From Agrobacterium cucumeris (GTDB lineage Bacteria > Pseudomonadota > Alphaproteobacteria > Rhizobiales > Rhizobiaceae), in NCBI RefSeq assembly GCF_030036535.1, contig NZ_CP080387.1, positions 2,929,046 through 2,993,045 of the forward strand: a DNA stretch of 64,000 bases, read 5' to 3'. Position numbers and translations under genes: made by a program. Positions 10,732 through 19,258 of this stretch are shown in pieces. Each line of letters starts with the position of its first letter. The first letter of the stretch is position 1. The notes under the pieces are model-generated. The model searched no databases and was not told the DNA's origin. It was given only the letters and a program-made list of their open reading frames with translations.

Positions 10732-10974
10732 TTAAAGTGTCGGTTGCGTGGAGCGCGGGCGTTGCAGCACGAGAAGGCCGATGACGACACCGACGACGCC
10801 AAAATTATAACCGGCTAGCGCCAAAAGCAGCGACATCAACGGCACGGCCGTGGAAGAAAGCGCCATTGCTACACCATAAGCGCCGATAATCATCATGCAG
10901 ATGAAAATGATGCTGAAGACAGAACGCAACGCAACTGCGGTTACGCCAAGCACTGTGGCGGTAAGAAAAATCAT
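10732..10974 (-). CDS. Small membrane protein of unknown function
   Basis: An 80-residue, very hydrophobic protein with two or three membrane segments (about 3-20, 21-42 and 45-70) and a short basic tail. A strong ribosome site (GAGGAGG, eight bases before the ATG) supports it being real. I do not recognise a family. It sits directly upstream of the GtrA-like gene and divergent from xseA. Confidence 0.65.
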   Translation of the reverse strand: MIFLTATVLGVTAVALRSVFSIIFICMMIIGAYGVAMALSSTAVPLMSLLLALAGYNFGVVGVVIGLLVLQRPRSTQPTL

Positions 10975-11164
10975 GGATGCCGCCTCCTCTTTGGTTGCCG
11001 GGCCTAGGACAAGACCTAGCGTCTTCTTCCCTAACGAACCCTTGTTTTCTCCTCCGTTCCCTGTTTTCCTAACTCGTTAGTTGAGGATATGGTTTCATCG
11101 CCGTTAAAATCGGGCTGGCGAGCACCGGCATTTCCGAATCGACGGGTTTTGGTTACAAACGGTC

Positions 11165-12763
11165 ATGAGCGATATCTTCTCCCACGCCGCATTGAGCAAT
11201 CTCGCCGAGTTCTCGGTGTCCGAACTGTCGGGTTCCATCAAGCGCACGGTGGAGACGGCTTTCGAGCAGGTGCGGGTGCGCGGCGAGATTTCCGGCTATC
11301 GCGGCCCGCATTCTTCCGGTCACGCTTATTTCTCGCTGAAGGATGATCGCGCCCGCATCGATGCGGTGATCTGGAAGGGCACGTTTTCACGGCTGAAGTT
11401 CCGCCCGGAAGAGGGCATGGAAGTCATCGCGACGGGCAAGGTCACCACCTTTCCCGGCTCCTCGAAATACCAGATCGTCATTGAAAGCCTCGAGCCGGCC
11501 GGTGCCGGCGCACTGATGGCGCTTTTGGAAGACCGCCGCCGGCGTCTGGCGGCGGAAGGGCTGTTCGATGCGGCCGGAAAGCGCCGCCTGCCGTTCATGC
11601 CGCATGTCATCGGCGTCGTTACTTCACCCACCGGCGCTGTCATTCGCGATATTCTTCACCGCATTTCGGATCGTTTTCCCGTCCATGTCGTCGTCTGGCC
11701 GGTCAAGGTGCAGGGCGAAGGCTCGGGCGAGGAAGTGGCGAACGCCATTCGCGGTTTCAACGCGCTTCGGCCTGGTGGTGAGATCGCCCGCCCGGATGTG
11801 CTGATTGTTGCCCGTGGTGGCGGCAGTCTGGAGGACCTCTGGAGCTTCAACGACGAAATCGTCGTGCGCGCTGCGGCTGAAAGTGAAATTCCGCTGATTT
11901 CCGCCGTCGGACACGAGACGGATACAACATTGATCGATTATGCCGCCGATGTGCGCGCACCGACGCCCACGGGAGCGGCGGAGATGGCCGTGCCGGTGCG
12001 CGCGGAACTGGAAGCGCAGCTTTCCGGCATTGCTGCCCGCCTTTCCGGCTCGGTGTCGCGGCAGATGGACAATCGCCGCCAGGGTTTGCGGGCGCTGGTG
12101 CGGGCGCTGCCGTCGCTCGACCAGCTTCTGGCCCTGCCGCGCCGCCGTTTTGACGAGGCCGCAAGCGGTCTCGGTCGTGGGCTTGAAATGACCACGCTGA
12201 ACAAGCGCCGCGCCTTTGAGCGCTCCGCTTCGGGGCTTCGGCCGGAAACTCTTCTGAACGGTCTCAAACACCACAGGCAGAGGATCACCGAGCGTATGCA
12301 CCGGGCCGAGACCCTGGTGGAACGCCGGCTCTTGCAGGGCAAAGGCCGCGTCGATGCCTTCGATTCCGCGCTGCGTTCGCTACCAGCCCGCCTGCTTGGC
12401 CAGCTGGAGCGGCAGAAGGAACGCGTCGTCACCGCCGCGCGCCGGGCCGATACCGCCGTCCTGCATCGCATGGCGCAGAACCGCTCGGGTCTTGCCGCCC
12501 ACAATCGCATCCTGCAATCGCTCTCTTATAAGAACGTGCTGAACCGCGGTTATGCCGTGATCCGTGATGAAGAGAACCGGCCGCTGACCCGTGCCGCGGC
12601 CATTGCCTCCGGCGCTGTCGTGTCTATGGAATTTGCCGACGGTCGCGTCTCCGCCATCACAACGGGAGAGGGAACGCCGTCCCCGGATGCCGCCGCCGCA
12701 CAAAAAAAGAAGCCGGCGAAACCGGCTTCTTCAGACCCTGGCAATCAAGGTAGTCTGTTTTGA
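11165..12763 (+). CDS. xseA: Exodeoxyribonuclease VII large subunit
   Basis: Catalytic subunit of the single-strand-specific exonuclease VII used in repair and recombination. The N-terminal OB-fold ([19 protein letters not shown], about residues 40-60) is followed by the catalytic domain ([14 protein letters not shown], near 155; [17 protein letters not shown], near 215) and a long helical coiled-coil region, then a Lys/Ala/Pro-rich tail. The 532-residue length is usual for rhizobia. No xseB is adjacent. The end of the coding region contains a terminator for the gene on the other strand. Confidence 0.97.
   Translation: MSDIFSHAALSNLAEFSVSELSGSIKRTVETAFEQVRVRGEISGYRGPHSSGHAYFSLKDDRARIDAVIWKGTFSRLKFRPEEGMEVIATGKVTTFPGSSKYQIVIESLEPAGAGALMALLEDRRRRLAAEGLFDAAGKRRLPFMPHVIGVVTSPTGAVIRDILHRISDRFPVHVVVWPVKVQGEGSGEEVANAIRGFNALRPGGEIARPDVLIVARGGGSLEDLWSFNDEIVVRAAAESEIPLISAVGHETDTTLIDYAADVRAPTPTGAAEMAVPVRAELEAQLSGIAARLSGSVSRQMDNRRQGLRALVRALPSLDQLLALPRRRFDEAASGLGRGLEMTTLNKRRAFERSASGLRPETLLNGLKHHRQRITERMHRAETLVERRLLQGKGRVDAFDSALRSLPARLLGQLERQKERVVTAARRADTAVLHRMAQNRSGLAAHNRILQSLSYKNVLNRGYAVIRDEENRPLTRAAAIASGAVVSMEFADGRVSAITTGEGTPSPDAAAAQKKKPAKPASSDPGNQGSLF
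12702..12732 (-). terminator. Terminator for the enolase-superfamily gene, inside the xseA 3' coding end
   Basis: Stem GAAGCCGG (12709-12716) with CCGGCTTC (12722-12729), loop of five, followed on the minus strand by seven T. On the plus strand the same bases encode the Lys/Ala/Pro-rich end of XseA. Confidence 0.85.
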
Positions 12764-13966
12764 TCAGATCGACGCCGCATCCGAAAAACGGCGGCTGACG
12801 GTGAAGGTCTTTTCGATATCCGGATGCAACTCCATGCCAAGGCCGGCACCCGGCGGCACGGTGATCATGCCGTTTTTCACTTCGGGTAAAGCGGTCACGA
12901 GATCGCGATACCAGGTCTTGTAGAAGGCGCGCACGCTTTCCTGCACCAGCGCGTTCGGCGCATTGAGCGACAGATGCGTGGAGGCGCAAAGCACCACCGG
13001 CCCGGTGCAATCATGCGGCGCGACCGGCAGATGCCAGGCTTCCGCCATGGAGGCGATCTTGCGTGCTTCCGAAAGCCCGCCGCACCAGCTGATGTCAAGC
13101 ATCACCACGCCGGCAGCACCGGTTTCCAAGAGATCGCGGAAAGCCCAGCGGGAACCCAGCGTTTCCGATGCGGAAATCGGCGCGGGCGACACGGCGGCAT
13201 ACCGCGTCAGGCTGGAAAGGCTGTCCATCTTGATCGGGTCTTCGTGCCAGAAGGTCTGATAGGGGGTAAGCGCCTTGGCGATCTGCATGGCAGGTAGAAG
13301 CTGCCACATGGAGTGGAACTCCACCATGATATCCATCTTGTCGCCCACCGCCTTGCGGATTTTTTCAAACGGCTCGAGCGCGCTTTTCAGGTCCGGCATC
13401 GAGATATATTGCCCGCGCGTCTTTTCCGCTGCCGCATCGAAAGGCCAGATCTTCATGGCCGTAATGCCGTCTTCCAGCAGCGAATGGGCAAGCTCGTCCG
13501 CCCGGTGCAGGAAGCCGTTCAGATCGTCATAATCCCTGCCGTCGGCCATGCCGTAATTCGCCGTCTGCTGGCCGGTCGCCTTCTTGATATATTCCGTACC
13601 TGCGCAGGTATTGTAGGTCCGGATTTCCTTGCGGCTAAAACCGCCGAGAAGCTGGGCGATGGGCTGGTTGGTGGCCTTGCCGAAAATATCCCATAGCGCG
13701 ATATCGAAGGCGGAATTGCCCCGCACTTCCGCACCGGATGAGCGGAAGCCGAGATAACCGACAAGATCCTGAGCTAGAAGATCGATCTGCAGCGGATCGC
13801 GACCGATCACGCGCGGGGCGATATATTCGTGCACGTAGGTTTCCACCGTCTCGGCGCCGAAGAAGGTTTCGCCGAGCCCGGTAATGCCCTCATCCGTGTG
13901 GACCAGAACCCAGAGCAGGTTTGCCCGTTCCGCCACGCGGACGGTCTCGATTTTCGTAATTTTCAT
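12764..13966 (-). CDS. Mandelate racemase/muconate lactonizing enzyme-family protein
   Basis: A 400-residue member of the enolase superfamily, probably a sugar-acid dehydratase or cycloisomerase. N-terminal capping domain at 1-115, then the barrel. Candidate Mg ligands are Glu216 (VEFHS), Glu242 (WHEDP) and Glu269 (SASETLG), with His318-Asp319 (PHDC) as the acid/base pair and Lys172 (MKIW) on the other face. The first ligand being Glu rather than the common Asp is notable. The GntR gene just upstream on the same strand is the likely regulator. The exact substrate is not predictable from what is here. Confidence 0.88.
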   Translation of the reverse strand: MKITKIETVRVAERANLLWVLVHTDEGITGLGETFFGAETVETYVHEYIAPRVIGRDPLQIDLLAQDLVGYLGFRSSGAEVRGNSAFDIALWDIFGKATNQPIAQLLGGFSRKEIRTYNTCAGTEYIKKATGQQTANYGMADGRDYDDLNGFLHRADELAHSLLEDGITAMKIWPFDAAAEKTRGQYISMPDLKSALEPFEKIRKAVGDKMDIMVEFHSMWQLLPAMQIAKALTPYQTFWHEDPIKMDSLSSLTRYAAVSPAPISASETLGSRWAFRDLLETGAAGVVMLDISWCGGLSEARKIASMAEAWHLPVAPHDCTGPVVLCASTHLSLNAPNALVQESVRAFYKTWYRDLVTALPEVKNGMITVPPGAGLGMELHPDIEKTFTVSRRFSDAASI

Positions 13967-14020
13967 GAGTCTCTCTCCTCCAGAGGAAGGCAGTTTGCCA
14001 TCTGGGACTGTGTTGAAAAA

Positions 14021-14728
14021 TCAGGCGATACCTGCAGCGAGAAGCGCGTGCACGCTTTCATCGAAATGCCGCGCCATCAGCGTTGACGCCATTTGTGGAT
14101 CGCCTGCGGCAATGGCCTGTCCGATCTCAATGTGAAGCGAGACCGTGGTGTGGCGCTGCGCGTCGGATGTGCGGCTTTTCCAGCCGATCGGCCATGTCTG
14201 GCGTGTCACATTTTGAAAAGCGCCAAGGATGAGTTCGAAAACCGGGTTCTTCGACGATTTGGCAATGGCGAGATGGAAAGCGAGATCGTGCTCCATGACT
14301 TTGTCATTGTCGCCGAAGTCCCGTTCCATATCGTTGGCATGGTTGAGAATGGTGAGCGCTTCCGCATCCGTGCGCCTCAGCGCCGCCAGCGTCACGGTTC
14401 TGACTTCGATGGTGCGGCGCACGTCGTAAATCTGCTGGATGTTGATCTGCTCGGTGTGAATGCCATGCTCGAACATCAGCGACATCGCACCATGATCGAG
14501 CGTCGCCACGGTGGCGCGTTTACCGGCGCTGACATCGATCAGCCGCATGGCTGACAGAGACCGGAAAGCTTCGCGAACGACGGTGCGAGAAACGCCGAGT
14601 TGCTGGGAAAGCGAAAGCTCGCTTGGCAGCTTTGCCCCGGGGGCAAGCTCGTTTTCGCGGATATGGCGCGTGATCGCGCCGATCGTGCTGCTGACGAGAC
14701 CGGTTTCATGGGAAATGGCGTTATACAT
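14021..14728 (-). CDS. GntR-family (FadR/FCD) regulator
   Basis: A 235-residue regulator: winged HTH at about 10-75 (KLPSELSLSQQLGVSRTVVREA) and an all-helical FCD ligand domain after it, with His-rich positions (EHDLAFHLAIA, HIEIG) that usually bind a metal and a carboxylate ligand. It sits 54 bases upstream of the enolase-superfamily gene on the same strand and follows a perfect palindrome, so control of a sugar-acid catabolic enzyme by its substrate is the natural inference. Confidence 0.94.
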   Translation of the reverse strand: MYNAISHETGLVSSTIGAITRHIRENELAPGAKLPSELSLSQQLGVSRTVVREAFRSLSAMRLIDVSAGKRATVATLDHGAMSLMFEHGIHTEQINIQQIYDVRRTIEVRTVTLAALRRTDAEALTILNHANDMERDFGDNDKVMEHDLAFHLAIAKSSKNPVFELILGAFQNVTRQTWPIGWKSRTSDAQRHTTVSLHIEIGQAIAAGDPQMASTLMARHFDESVHALLAAGIA

Positions 14729-14737
14729 TTTTCCTCC

Positions 14738-14754
14738 AACCTGTAGTACAGGTT
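14738..14754. promoter_or_regulatory. GntR operator palindrome
   Basis: AACCTGTAGTACAGGTT is a perfect 17-base palindrome around a single central G, ten bases upstream of the GntR start codon. It fits the GT-N3-AC core known for FadR-type regulators. Binding by the adjacent GntR protein is inferred. Confidence 0.8.
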
Positions 14755-14837
14755 TATGGAGAATTGCTTACAGGACTTTTTTCGCCAAAACAAGCGCCGA
14801 TCGCTGGTTTGATTGGATGTTTGTCTGATCCTTGAAT

Positions 14838-15338
14838 CTACTGCTCGAAACCCTGCAAAAAGCGCTTCAGCAACTCGTTCAGCGCCGCACGCTCCTCTTC
14901 GCTGAGATGAGCAACCAGACGATGCTGGTTTTCGACATGCGCGCCGACGGCATCCTCGACAATCGCAAGTCCACGCTCCGTCAGCGATATCAATACGCTG
15001 CGCCGGTCCTGCGGGTTGTGAATGCGCTCCACCAGCCCGGCCTTTTCCAGCTGGTCGATCCGGTTGGTCATGGTGCCGGAACTCACCATGGTCATGGCCA
15101 ACAGATCGCCGGGGGAGAGGCGATAGGGCGGACCGGCCCGTCGCAATGTCGCCAGCACATCGAAAGCGGAGGAGGAGAGCCCGTGTTTCAGCAGTACCGC
15201 CTCAACCTCGCGGCCAAGATGTGTACTGAGCCGGTGCAGGCGCCCAAGCAGGCCCATGGGGCCGACATCGAGATCCGGCCGCTCCTTGCGCCATTGCGCC
15301 AGAATATGATCGACGTGGTCCAGCGGTTCTTTGCTCAT
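14838..15338 (-). CDS. MarR-family transcriptional regulator
   Basis: A ~166-residue winged-helix regulator. The DNA-binding part is visible at about 50-120 (SAFDVLATLRRAG, LLAMTMVSSGTMTNRIDQLE, then the wing with NPQDRRSVLISLTERG). The ATG at 15338 is chosen; TTG and GTG codons just upstream are in frame. It is divergent from an EamA-type exporter, with a perfect palindrome between, the classic layout for a repressor of an efflux gene. Confidence 0.93.
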   Translation of the reverse strand: MSKEPLDHVDHILAQWRKERPDLDVGPMGLLGRLHRLSTHLGREVEAVLLKHGLSSSAFDVLATLRRAGPPYRLSPGDLLAMTMVSSGTMTNRIDQLEKAGLVERIHNPQDRRSVLISLTERGLAIVEDAVGAHVENQHRLVAHLSEEERAALNELLKRFLQGFEQ

Positions 15339-15358
15339 CACCAAGGCATAACAATTGA

Positions 15359-15376
15359 TATCTTGACGTCAAGATA
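15359..15376. promoter_or_regulatory. MarR operator palindrome
   Basis: TATCTTGACGTCAAGATA is a perfect 18-base palindrome between the divergent MarR and EamA genes. A further copy of the half-site ATCTTGA lies at about 15397, nearer the EamA start, with the related ATTCTTGA at 15411. Repression of both genes by the MarR protein is inferred. Confidence 0.82.
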
Positions 15377-15419
15377 AAATCGACTAAAGTGGATTTATCT
15401 TGATATAGAGATTCTTGAA

Positions 15420-16283
15420 ATGAAGAAAAATCCGACCTACGCCGCCGATGTGCTGTTGACCGCGCTTGCCCCTGCCATCTGGGGAACCACCTATTTCGTC
15501 ACCACGGAATTTTTGCCGCAGGGCTACCCTCTGCATGTCGCCATGTTGCGTGCTTTGCCGGCGGGCATCCTGCTGCTGTTGCTCGTCCGGGAGCTGCCGC
15601 AAGGCATCTGGTGGCCGCGCAGTTTCATTCTTGGCGCGCTGAATTTTTCGTTCTTCTGGGCGATGCTTTTCGTCTCGGCTTATCGGCTGCCGGGTGGTGT
15701 GGCGGCCACGGTGGGTGCGGTGCAACCCCTCATCGTCATTGGCCTGTCCCGGCTGTTTCTGGCCGCGCCCGTCAGGCCGCTTGCCATCGCCGCCGGTCTG
15801 CTGGGCATTGCGGGCGTCGCACTTCTGGTGCTGACGCCCGGAGCGGCGCTGGATGGTATCGGTGTTGCCGCAGGCCTTGCCGGTGCCGTCTCCATGGCTT
15901 TCGGAACGGTGCTGACGCGCAAATGGCGACCGCCGGTCTCCAATCTCACCTTCACCGCCTGGCAATTGACCGCGGGCGGCATTCTGCTCCTGCCGGTTGC
16001 CTTTGTTCTGGAACCGGCCCTGCCAACACCAACCGTCGCCAATATCCTCGGCATGGCATATCTCGGCCTCATCGGTGCGGCGCTGACCTATCTTCTGTGG
16101 TTTCGCGGGCTTGCCCGCATAGAGCCCTCGGCTGCGGCATCGCTCGGTTTTCTAAGCCCTGTCGTTGCAACTCTTCTAGGCTGGCTGGCGCTCGGCCAAA
16201 GCCTCACGCCAGCGCAGATCGCCGGGTTTGTTGCGGTGCTTTTCAGCATCTGGCTCAGTCAGCGCAGCCAGTTACCGAGGTAA
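15420..16283 (+). CDS. EamA-family (DMT) transporter
   Basis: A 287-residue inner-membrane protein with ten membrane segments in two EamA repeats (about 8-135 and 145-282). The N-terminal repeat has the AIWGTTYFVT motif, the C-terminal repeat the PSAAASLGFLSPVVATLLGW motif. Members export amino acids, nucleotide-related or toxic small molecules. The divergent MarR gene suggests the substrate is an aromatic or toxic compound that relieves repression. Confidence 0.93.
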   Translation: MKKNPTYAADVLLTALAPAIWGTTYFVTTEFLPQGYPLHVAMLRALPAGILLLLLVRELPQGIWWPRSFILGALNFSFFWAMLFVSAYRLPGGVAATVGAVQPLIVIGLSRLFLAAPVRPLAIAAGLLGIAGVALLVLTPGAALDGIGVAAGLAGAVSMAFGTVLTRKWRPPVSNLTFTAWQLTAGGILLLPVAFVLEPALPTPTVANILGMAYLGLIGAALTYLLWFRGLARIEPSAAASLGFLSPVVATLLGWLALGQSLTPAQIAGFVAVLFSIWLSQRSQLPR

Positions 16284-16289
16284 GTGTCC

Positions 16290-17528
16290 TCAGGCCCATT
16301 CGCCCTTGCGCATCACCGGAACCGTGGAGCCATCCGGCTTCACGCCATCAATATCCACCTTGTCGGAGCCGATCATCCAGTCGATATGGATCAAACTGGA
16401 ATTGCCGCCCTGCGCCTTGATCTGATCCTGCGACAGCGAAGCACCGTCGACAAAGCACTTCGAATAGCATTGGCCAAGCGCGATGTGGCACGAGGCGTTT
16501 TCGTCAAACAACGTATTGTAGAACAGGATACCGCTTGCCGAGATCGGCGAGGAATGCGGCACCAGCGCCACTTCGCCGAGACGTCGAGCGCCCTCATCGG
16601 TGTCGAGCACCTTGTTCAGCACCGCTTCGCCCTTCGAAGCCTTGGCTTCGACGATGCGGCCACCCTCGAATTTCACCCGGATATCATCGATCAGCGTTCC
16701 CTGATGCGAAAGGGGCTTGGTGCTGGAAACGTAACCATCCACGCGCAGCGCATGCGGCGTGGTGAATACTTCTTCGGTCGGAATATTCGGGTTGCAGGTT
16801 ACGCCGTTCTTGGCGGTGGAAGCGCCGCCATGCCATTCATGGCCGTCTGCCAGCCCGATCCTTACATCCGTGCCGGGGCCGGTGAAGTGCAGCGATGAGA
16901 AGCGCTCGCCATTCAGCCATGCCGAGCGCTTGGCGAGATTGGCGTTATGCTCTGCCCAGGCCGCCACAGGGTCGGCCAGGTCCACCCGCGAGGCGGCGAA
17001 GATGGCGTCCGCGAGCTTGCGAACAGCTTCGTCCTCGGAGACCCCGGGGAAGACCTGCTTAGCCCAGGAGGGGTTCGGATAAGAAATGATGTTCCAGTTG
17101 ATGTCGAAATTGGAAATCTTCTCCAGCGCCGGCTTGTAGGCGGTGGAATTGGCCTTGTTGGCCCGCGCCACCTTGGCCGGGTCCTGCTCTGCCAGCAACA
17201 TGGGGTTATCGCCGGCAATCGCCAACCGCGCCGCGCCGTTGGCATAGGCCTTCGCCATGCCTTCGTAGAGCCAGTCGGAAGCCCGGTCGAAATTCGTGTC
17301 ACTGGCGTGGCAGTAGCGTGATAGCGTGGTTTCTTCATCGGAATAGAAGGTGGTGACCAGCCCGCTGCCGGCCAGATAGGCGTGTTTGGTCAAGAGCCGC
17401 ACCAGCGGCAGTGCCGCCAGGGGCGCAGTGATCACCAGATCCTGATCCTTCTGCAATTGCAGGCCGACTTTTACGGCGACTTCGGCCAGTTTTTCGAGTT
17501 TGACGGGATCGATGGGAGAAACGGTCAT
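16290..17528 (-). CDS. Aminopeptidase, peptidase family M29
   Basis: A 412-residue cytoplasmic metallo-aminopeptidase of the AmpS/AmpT type. The two-metal site can be read in order: Glu253 (TEEVFTTP), Glu319 (GEVALVPHSS), His348 (ASCHIALG), His381 and Asp383 (LIHIDWM). Length is normal. Family members remove broad N-terminal residues with Co, Zn or Mg. It faces the EamA gene tail to tail with only six bases between, and has no clear operon partner. Confidence 0.94.
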   Translation of the reverse strand: MTVSPIDPVKLEKLAEVAVKVGLQLQKDQDLVITAPLAALPLVRLLTKHAYLAGSGLVTTFYSDEETTLSRYCHASDTNFDRASDWLYEGMAKAYANGAARLAIAGDNPMLLAEQDPAKVARANKANSTAYKPALEKISNFDINWNIISYPNPSWAKQVFPGVSEDEAVRKLADAIFAASRVDLADPVAAWAEHNANLAKRSAWLNGERFSSLHFTGPGTDVRIGLADGHEWHGGASTAKNGVTCNPNIPTEEVFTTPHALRVDGYVSSTKPLSHQGTLIDDIRVKFEGGRIVEAKASKGEAVLNKVLDTDEGARRLGEVALVPHSSPISASGILFYNTLFDENASCHIALGQCYSKCFVDGASLSQDQIKAQGGNSSLIHIDWMIGSDKVDIDGVKPDGSTVPVMRKGEWA

Positions 17529-17617
17529 GATCTGCCTTCGTATATTTCAATCGGAGGTGCCGACCATAGCCCATTCCTTTCGAAAGCCAAATGCTTTCAA
17601 AAGCGGTGGGAAAAGCG

Positions 17618-18094
17618 TCAGTCCGCCACCAGCGGAGCGATGATGGCCTTCAACGCTACCTGCGCATCGCGGGGCGAAAGTCTCACCTGTAACCCTCTTT
17701 GCCCGCCATTCATGTAAACATGCGCATGCGCCATGGCATCAGCCTCAATGGCCGTTGGCACCTGTTTCTTCTGACCGAAAGGACTGATGCCGCCAACATG
17801 GTAACCGGTGGCCCGCTCCGCATCGGCAGGCTTCATCATGCTGGCGGATTTGCCTCCGAAGGCGGCGGCAAGCTTCTTCATGCTCACCTCACGGTCGGAG
17901 GGGACAACGACGCAGACCGGTTTGCCATCCAGTTCCGCCATCAGTGTCTTCAACACCAGATGCGGCGGTTCCCCAATCGCCTCGGCCGCCTGCAGGCCGA
18001 TGCGGTCGGCATTCGGGTCGTAATCATAGGTGACGGTGGTGAAGGTAATACCAGCCTTGGTCAGCATCTGGGTGGCGCGGGTCGTTTTGGACAT
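17618..18094 (-). CDS. ybaK: Cys-tRNA(Pro)/Cys-tRNA(Cys) deacylase
   Basis: A 158-residue YbaK/EbsC protein that hydrolyses cysteine wrongly loaded on tRNA-Pro. The family core is present: the KTLMAELDGKPVCVVVPSD segment (about 49-67) with the catalytic Lys early in it, and GYHVGGISPFGQKKQ (about 92-106), the conserved substrate-pocket loop. It follows the ArsC-like gene by 11 bases on the same strand, so they are probably cotranscribed. Confidence 0.94.
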   Translation of the reverse strand: MSKTTRATQMLTKAGITFTTVTYDYDPNADRIGLQAAEAIGEPPHLVLKTLMAELDGKPVCVVVPSDREVSMKKLAAAFGGKSASMMKPADAERATGYHVGGISPFGQKKQVPTAIEADAMAHAHVYMNGGQRGLQVRLSPRDAQVALKAIIAPLVAD

Positions 18095-18105
18095 GGCGGC
18101 TGCGC

Positions 18106-18453
18106 TCAGGCAAAAAGCGTCTGGTAGGTTTCCGGTTTAAAACCGACGGTTATCTTGCCCTTGGCCTCGAGTACCGGACGCTTGATCATGGAGGGTTGCT
18201 CCAGCATCAAGCCGATGGCCTTCTCGCGGCTAAGATCGGCCTTTTGGCCATCATCCAGCTTTTTGAAGGTCGTGCCGGCGCGGTTCATAACGGTTTCCCA
18301 GCCCGCGGCATCGCACCATGTCTCCAGATGGGCGCGGTCGATGCCGGCCGCCTTGTAGTCATGAAAAGAATAGTCGATGCCGTTGGTTTCCAGCCAGCTT
18401 CTGGCCTTCTTCATCGTGTCGCAGTTCTTGATGCCGAAAATGGTGATCGTCAT
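18106..18453 (-). CDS. ArsC-family (Spx/YffB-like) reductase
   Basis: A 115-residue thioredoxin-fold protein of the ArsC family. It begins TITIFGIKNCDTMKKA with the redox or nucleophile Cys at about residue 11 and keeps the C-terminal PSMIKRPVLE segment with the conserved cis-Pro. The arsenate-binding Arg trio is not clearly complete, so a YffB-type glutathione-dependent reductase is more likely than true arsenate reductase. The ORF extends 45 codons further upstream, but the ATG at 18453 matches the family N-terminus and has a GAGG site. Confidence 0.88.
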   Translation of the reverse strand: MTITIFGIKNCDTMKKARSWLETNGIDYSFHDYKAAGIDRAHLETWCDAAGWETVMNRAGTTFKKLDDGQKADLSREKAIGLMLEQPSMIKRPVLEAKGKITVGFKPETYQTLFA

Positions 18454-18686
18454 GCTGCCAGCCTCTTTGTATTCAGCTTTCCGGCATAACAAAATATCCG
18501 GCTTATTCAACCCATTGTCCGAGGTTCCTTGCAGGCCTGTCGGGGTGTGACGTCTGAGCCATGCGAAATCGCCATGGCTGATATCCAAACGAGCGCGAGC
18601 AAAGCTGCATGGCTTCCCTGCTACATCATGAGTTGTAGAAGAGGCCGAAAATACCCATTATCTGGGCATCAAAGATGGAGAGAAAA

Positions 18687-18854
18687 ATGCGTCAGGTTGC
18701 AAAGACATCGCGTAACTTCTTCGGTGAAACTTTCGCCGTTCTCGGTGCAGCGCTCTCGGTTTCGGCCGCTGTTCGCGCACATCGCAAGCCCGCCCGTGCC
18801 GATCTCGAAGCCCTCGGCATCGACGGTAAGGCTTTCGACAAGGTACAGCTCTAA
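18687..18854 (+). CDS. Small (55-residue) basic protein, uncharacterised
   Basis: A short gene starting at an ATG six bases after GGAG and AGA bases of a good ribosome site. The product has an N-terminal amphipathic or weakly hydrophobic stretch (FFGETFAVLGAALSVSAAV, about 11-29) and a polar C-terminal half ending in DLEALGIDGKAFDKVQL. This ending resembles a group of small rhizobial proteins I recall with a closing RDLKALGID-like motif; the function is unknown. A palindromic hairpin follows at 18871-18892, which supports a self-contained transcription unit. Confidence 0.7.
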   Translation: MRQVAKTSRNFFGETFAVLGAALSVSAAVRAHRKPARADLEALGIDGKAFDKVQL

Positions 18855-18870
18855 GCTGGCTATTATTTGT

Positions 18871-18892
18871 AGCGAGGCGGCACCGCCTCGCT
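18871..18892. terminator. 22-base inverted repeat after the small protein gene
   Basis: AGCGAGGCGG and CCGCCTCGCT are perfect complements separated by two bases. No long T-run follows on the plus strand, so it is a possible but not a canonical terminator. Confidence 0.5.
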
Positions 18893-19162
18893 TGCGCTCG
18901 GGGTCGAAATCCATGCCGGTTTTCGACGGGCGAGGTGGATGCGTCGCGGATGGCTCAAGAAGCGTTCCGTATTCACACTGGAAGGTTCCCGCATAGTCCT
19001 CGAAGGACAGGTGCGGGATAAATTGTCAGCGCGGGATTATTGCGCCGCTTTGAGTGCACGTCATCGAGATGCTGCACTCTGTTTTGGCCGCTTCGACGGA
19101 CCGATCACTTTTTCCGATAAATATAACTGGCTCTCAGGCCGCTCATAACGATCCGCCTTCGC
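18893..19162. other. Intergenic stretch without a supported gene
   Basis: Between the 55-residue gene and the displaced tail of the 2H phosphoesterase. A plus-strand ORF (18939-19148, 69 codons) is present but has no ribosome site, no recognisable motif and odd composition, so I do not call it. Nothing else is seen. Confidence 0.5.
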
Positions 19163-19258
19163 TGAAAGCGCAAAGCGTGCAAGCGGCTCGTGCCTTGTTT
19201 CGCCATTATGGCTGAAGACAAGTTCGAAATTGCCCGCCAGCCAGCTATAGGGTTTACC
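19163..19258 (-). pseudogene. Out-of-frame C-terminal piece of the 2H phosphoesterase
   Basis: Immediately beyond the stop of the upstream ORF, the other minus-strand frame encodes PYSWLAGNFELVFSHNG followed by ETRHEPLARFALS. This matches the usual family ending (a W-x(n)-EF-x-L strand, then G-x-T-R-Y/H-x-x-L-x-R-W/F-x-L). Joining the two pieces needs a +1 shift near 19255-19262. The frame stays open to 19061. Confidence 0.7.

Noticed and set aside
18939..19148. Plus-strand 69-codon ORF
   Set aside because: No ribosome site; overlaps the frameshifted tail of the 2H phosphoesterase on the other strand.
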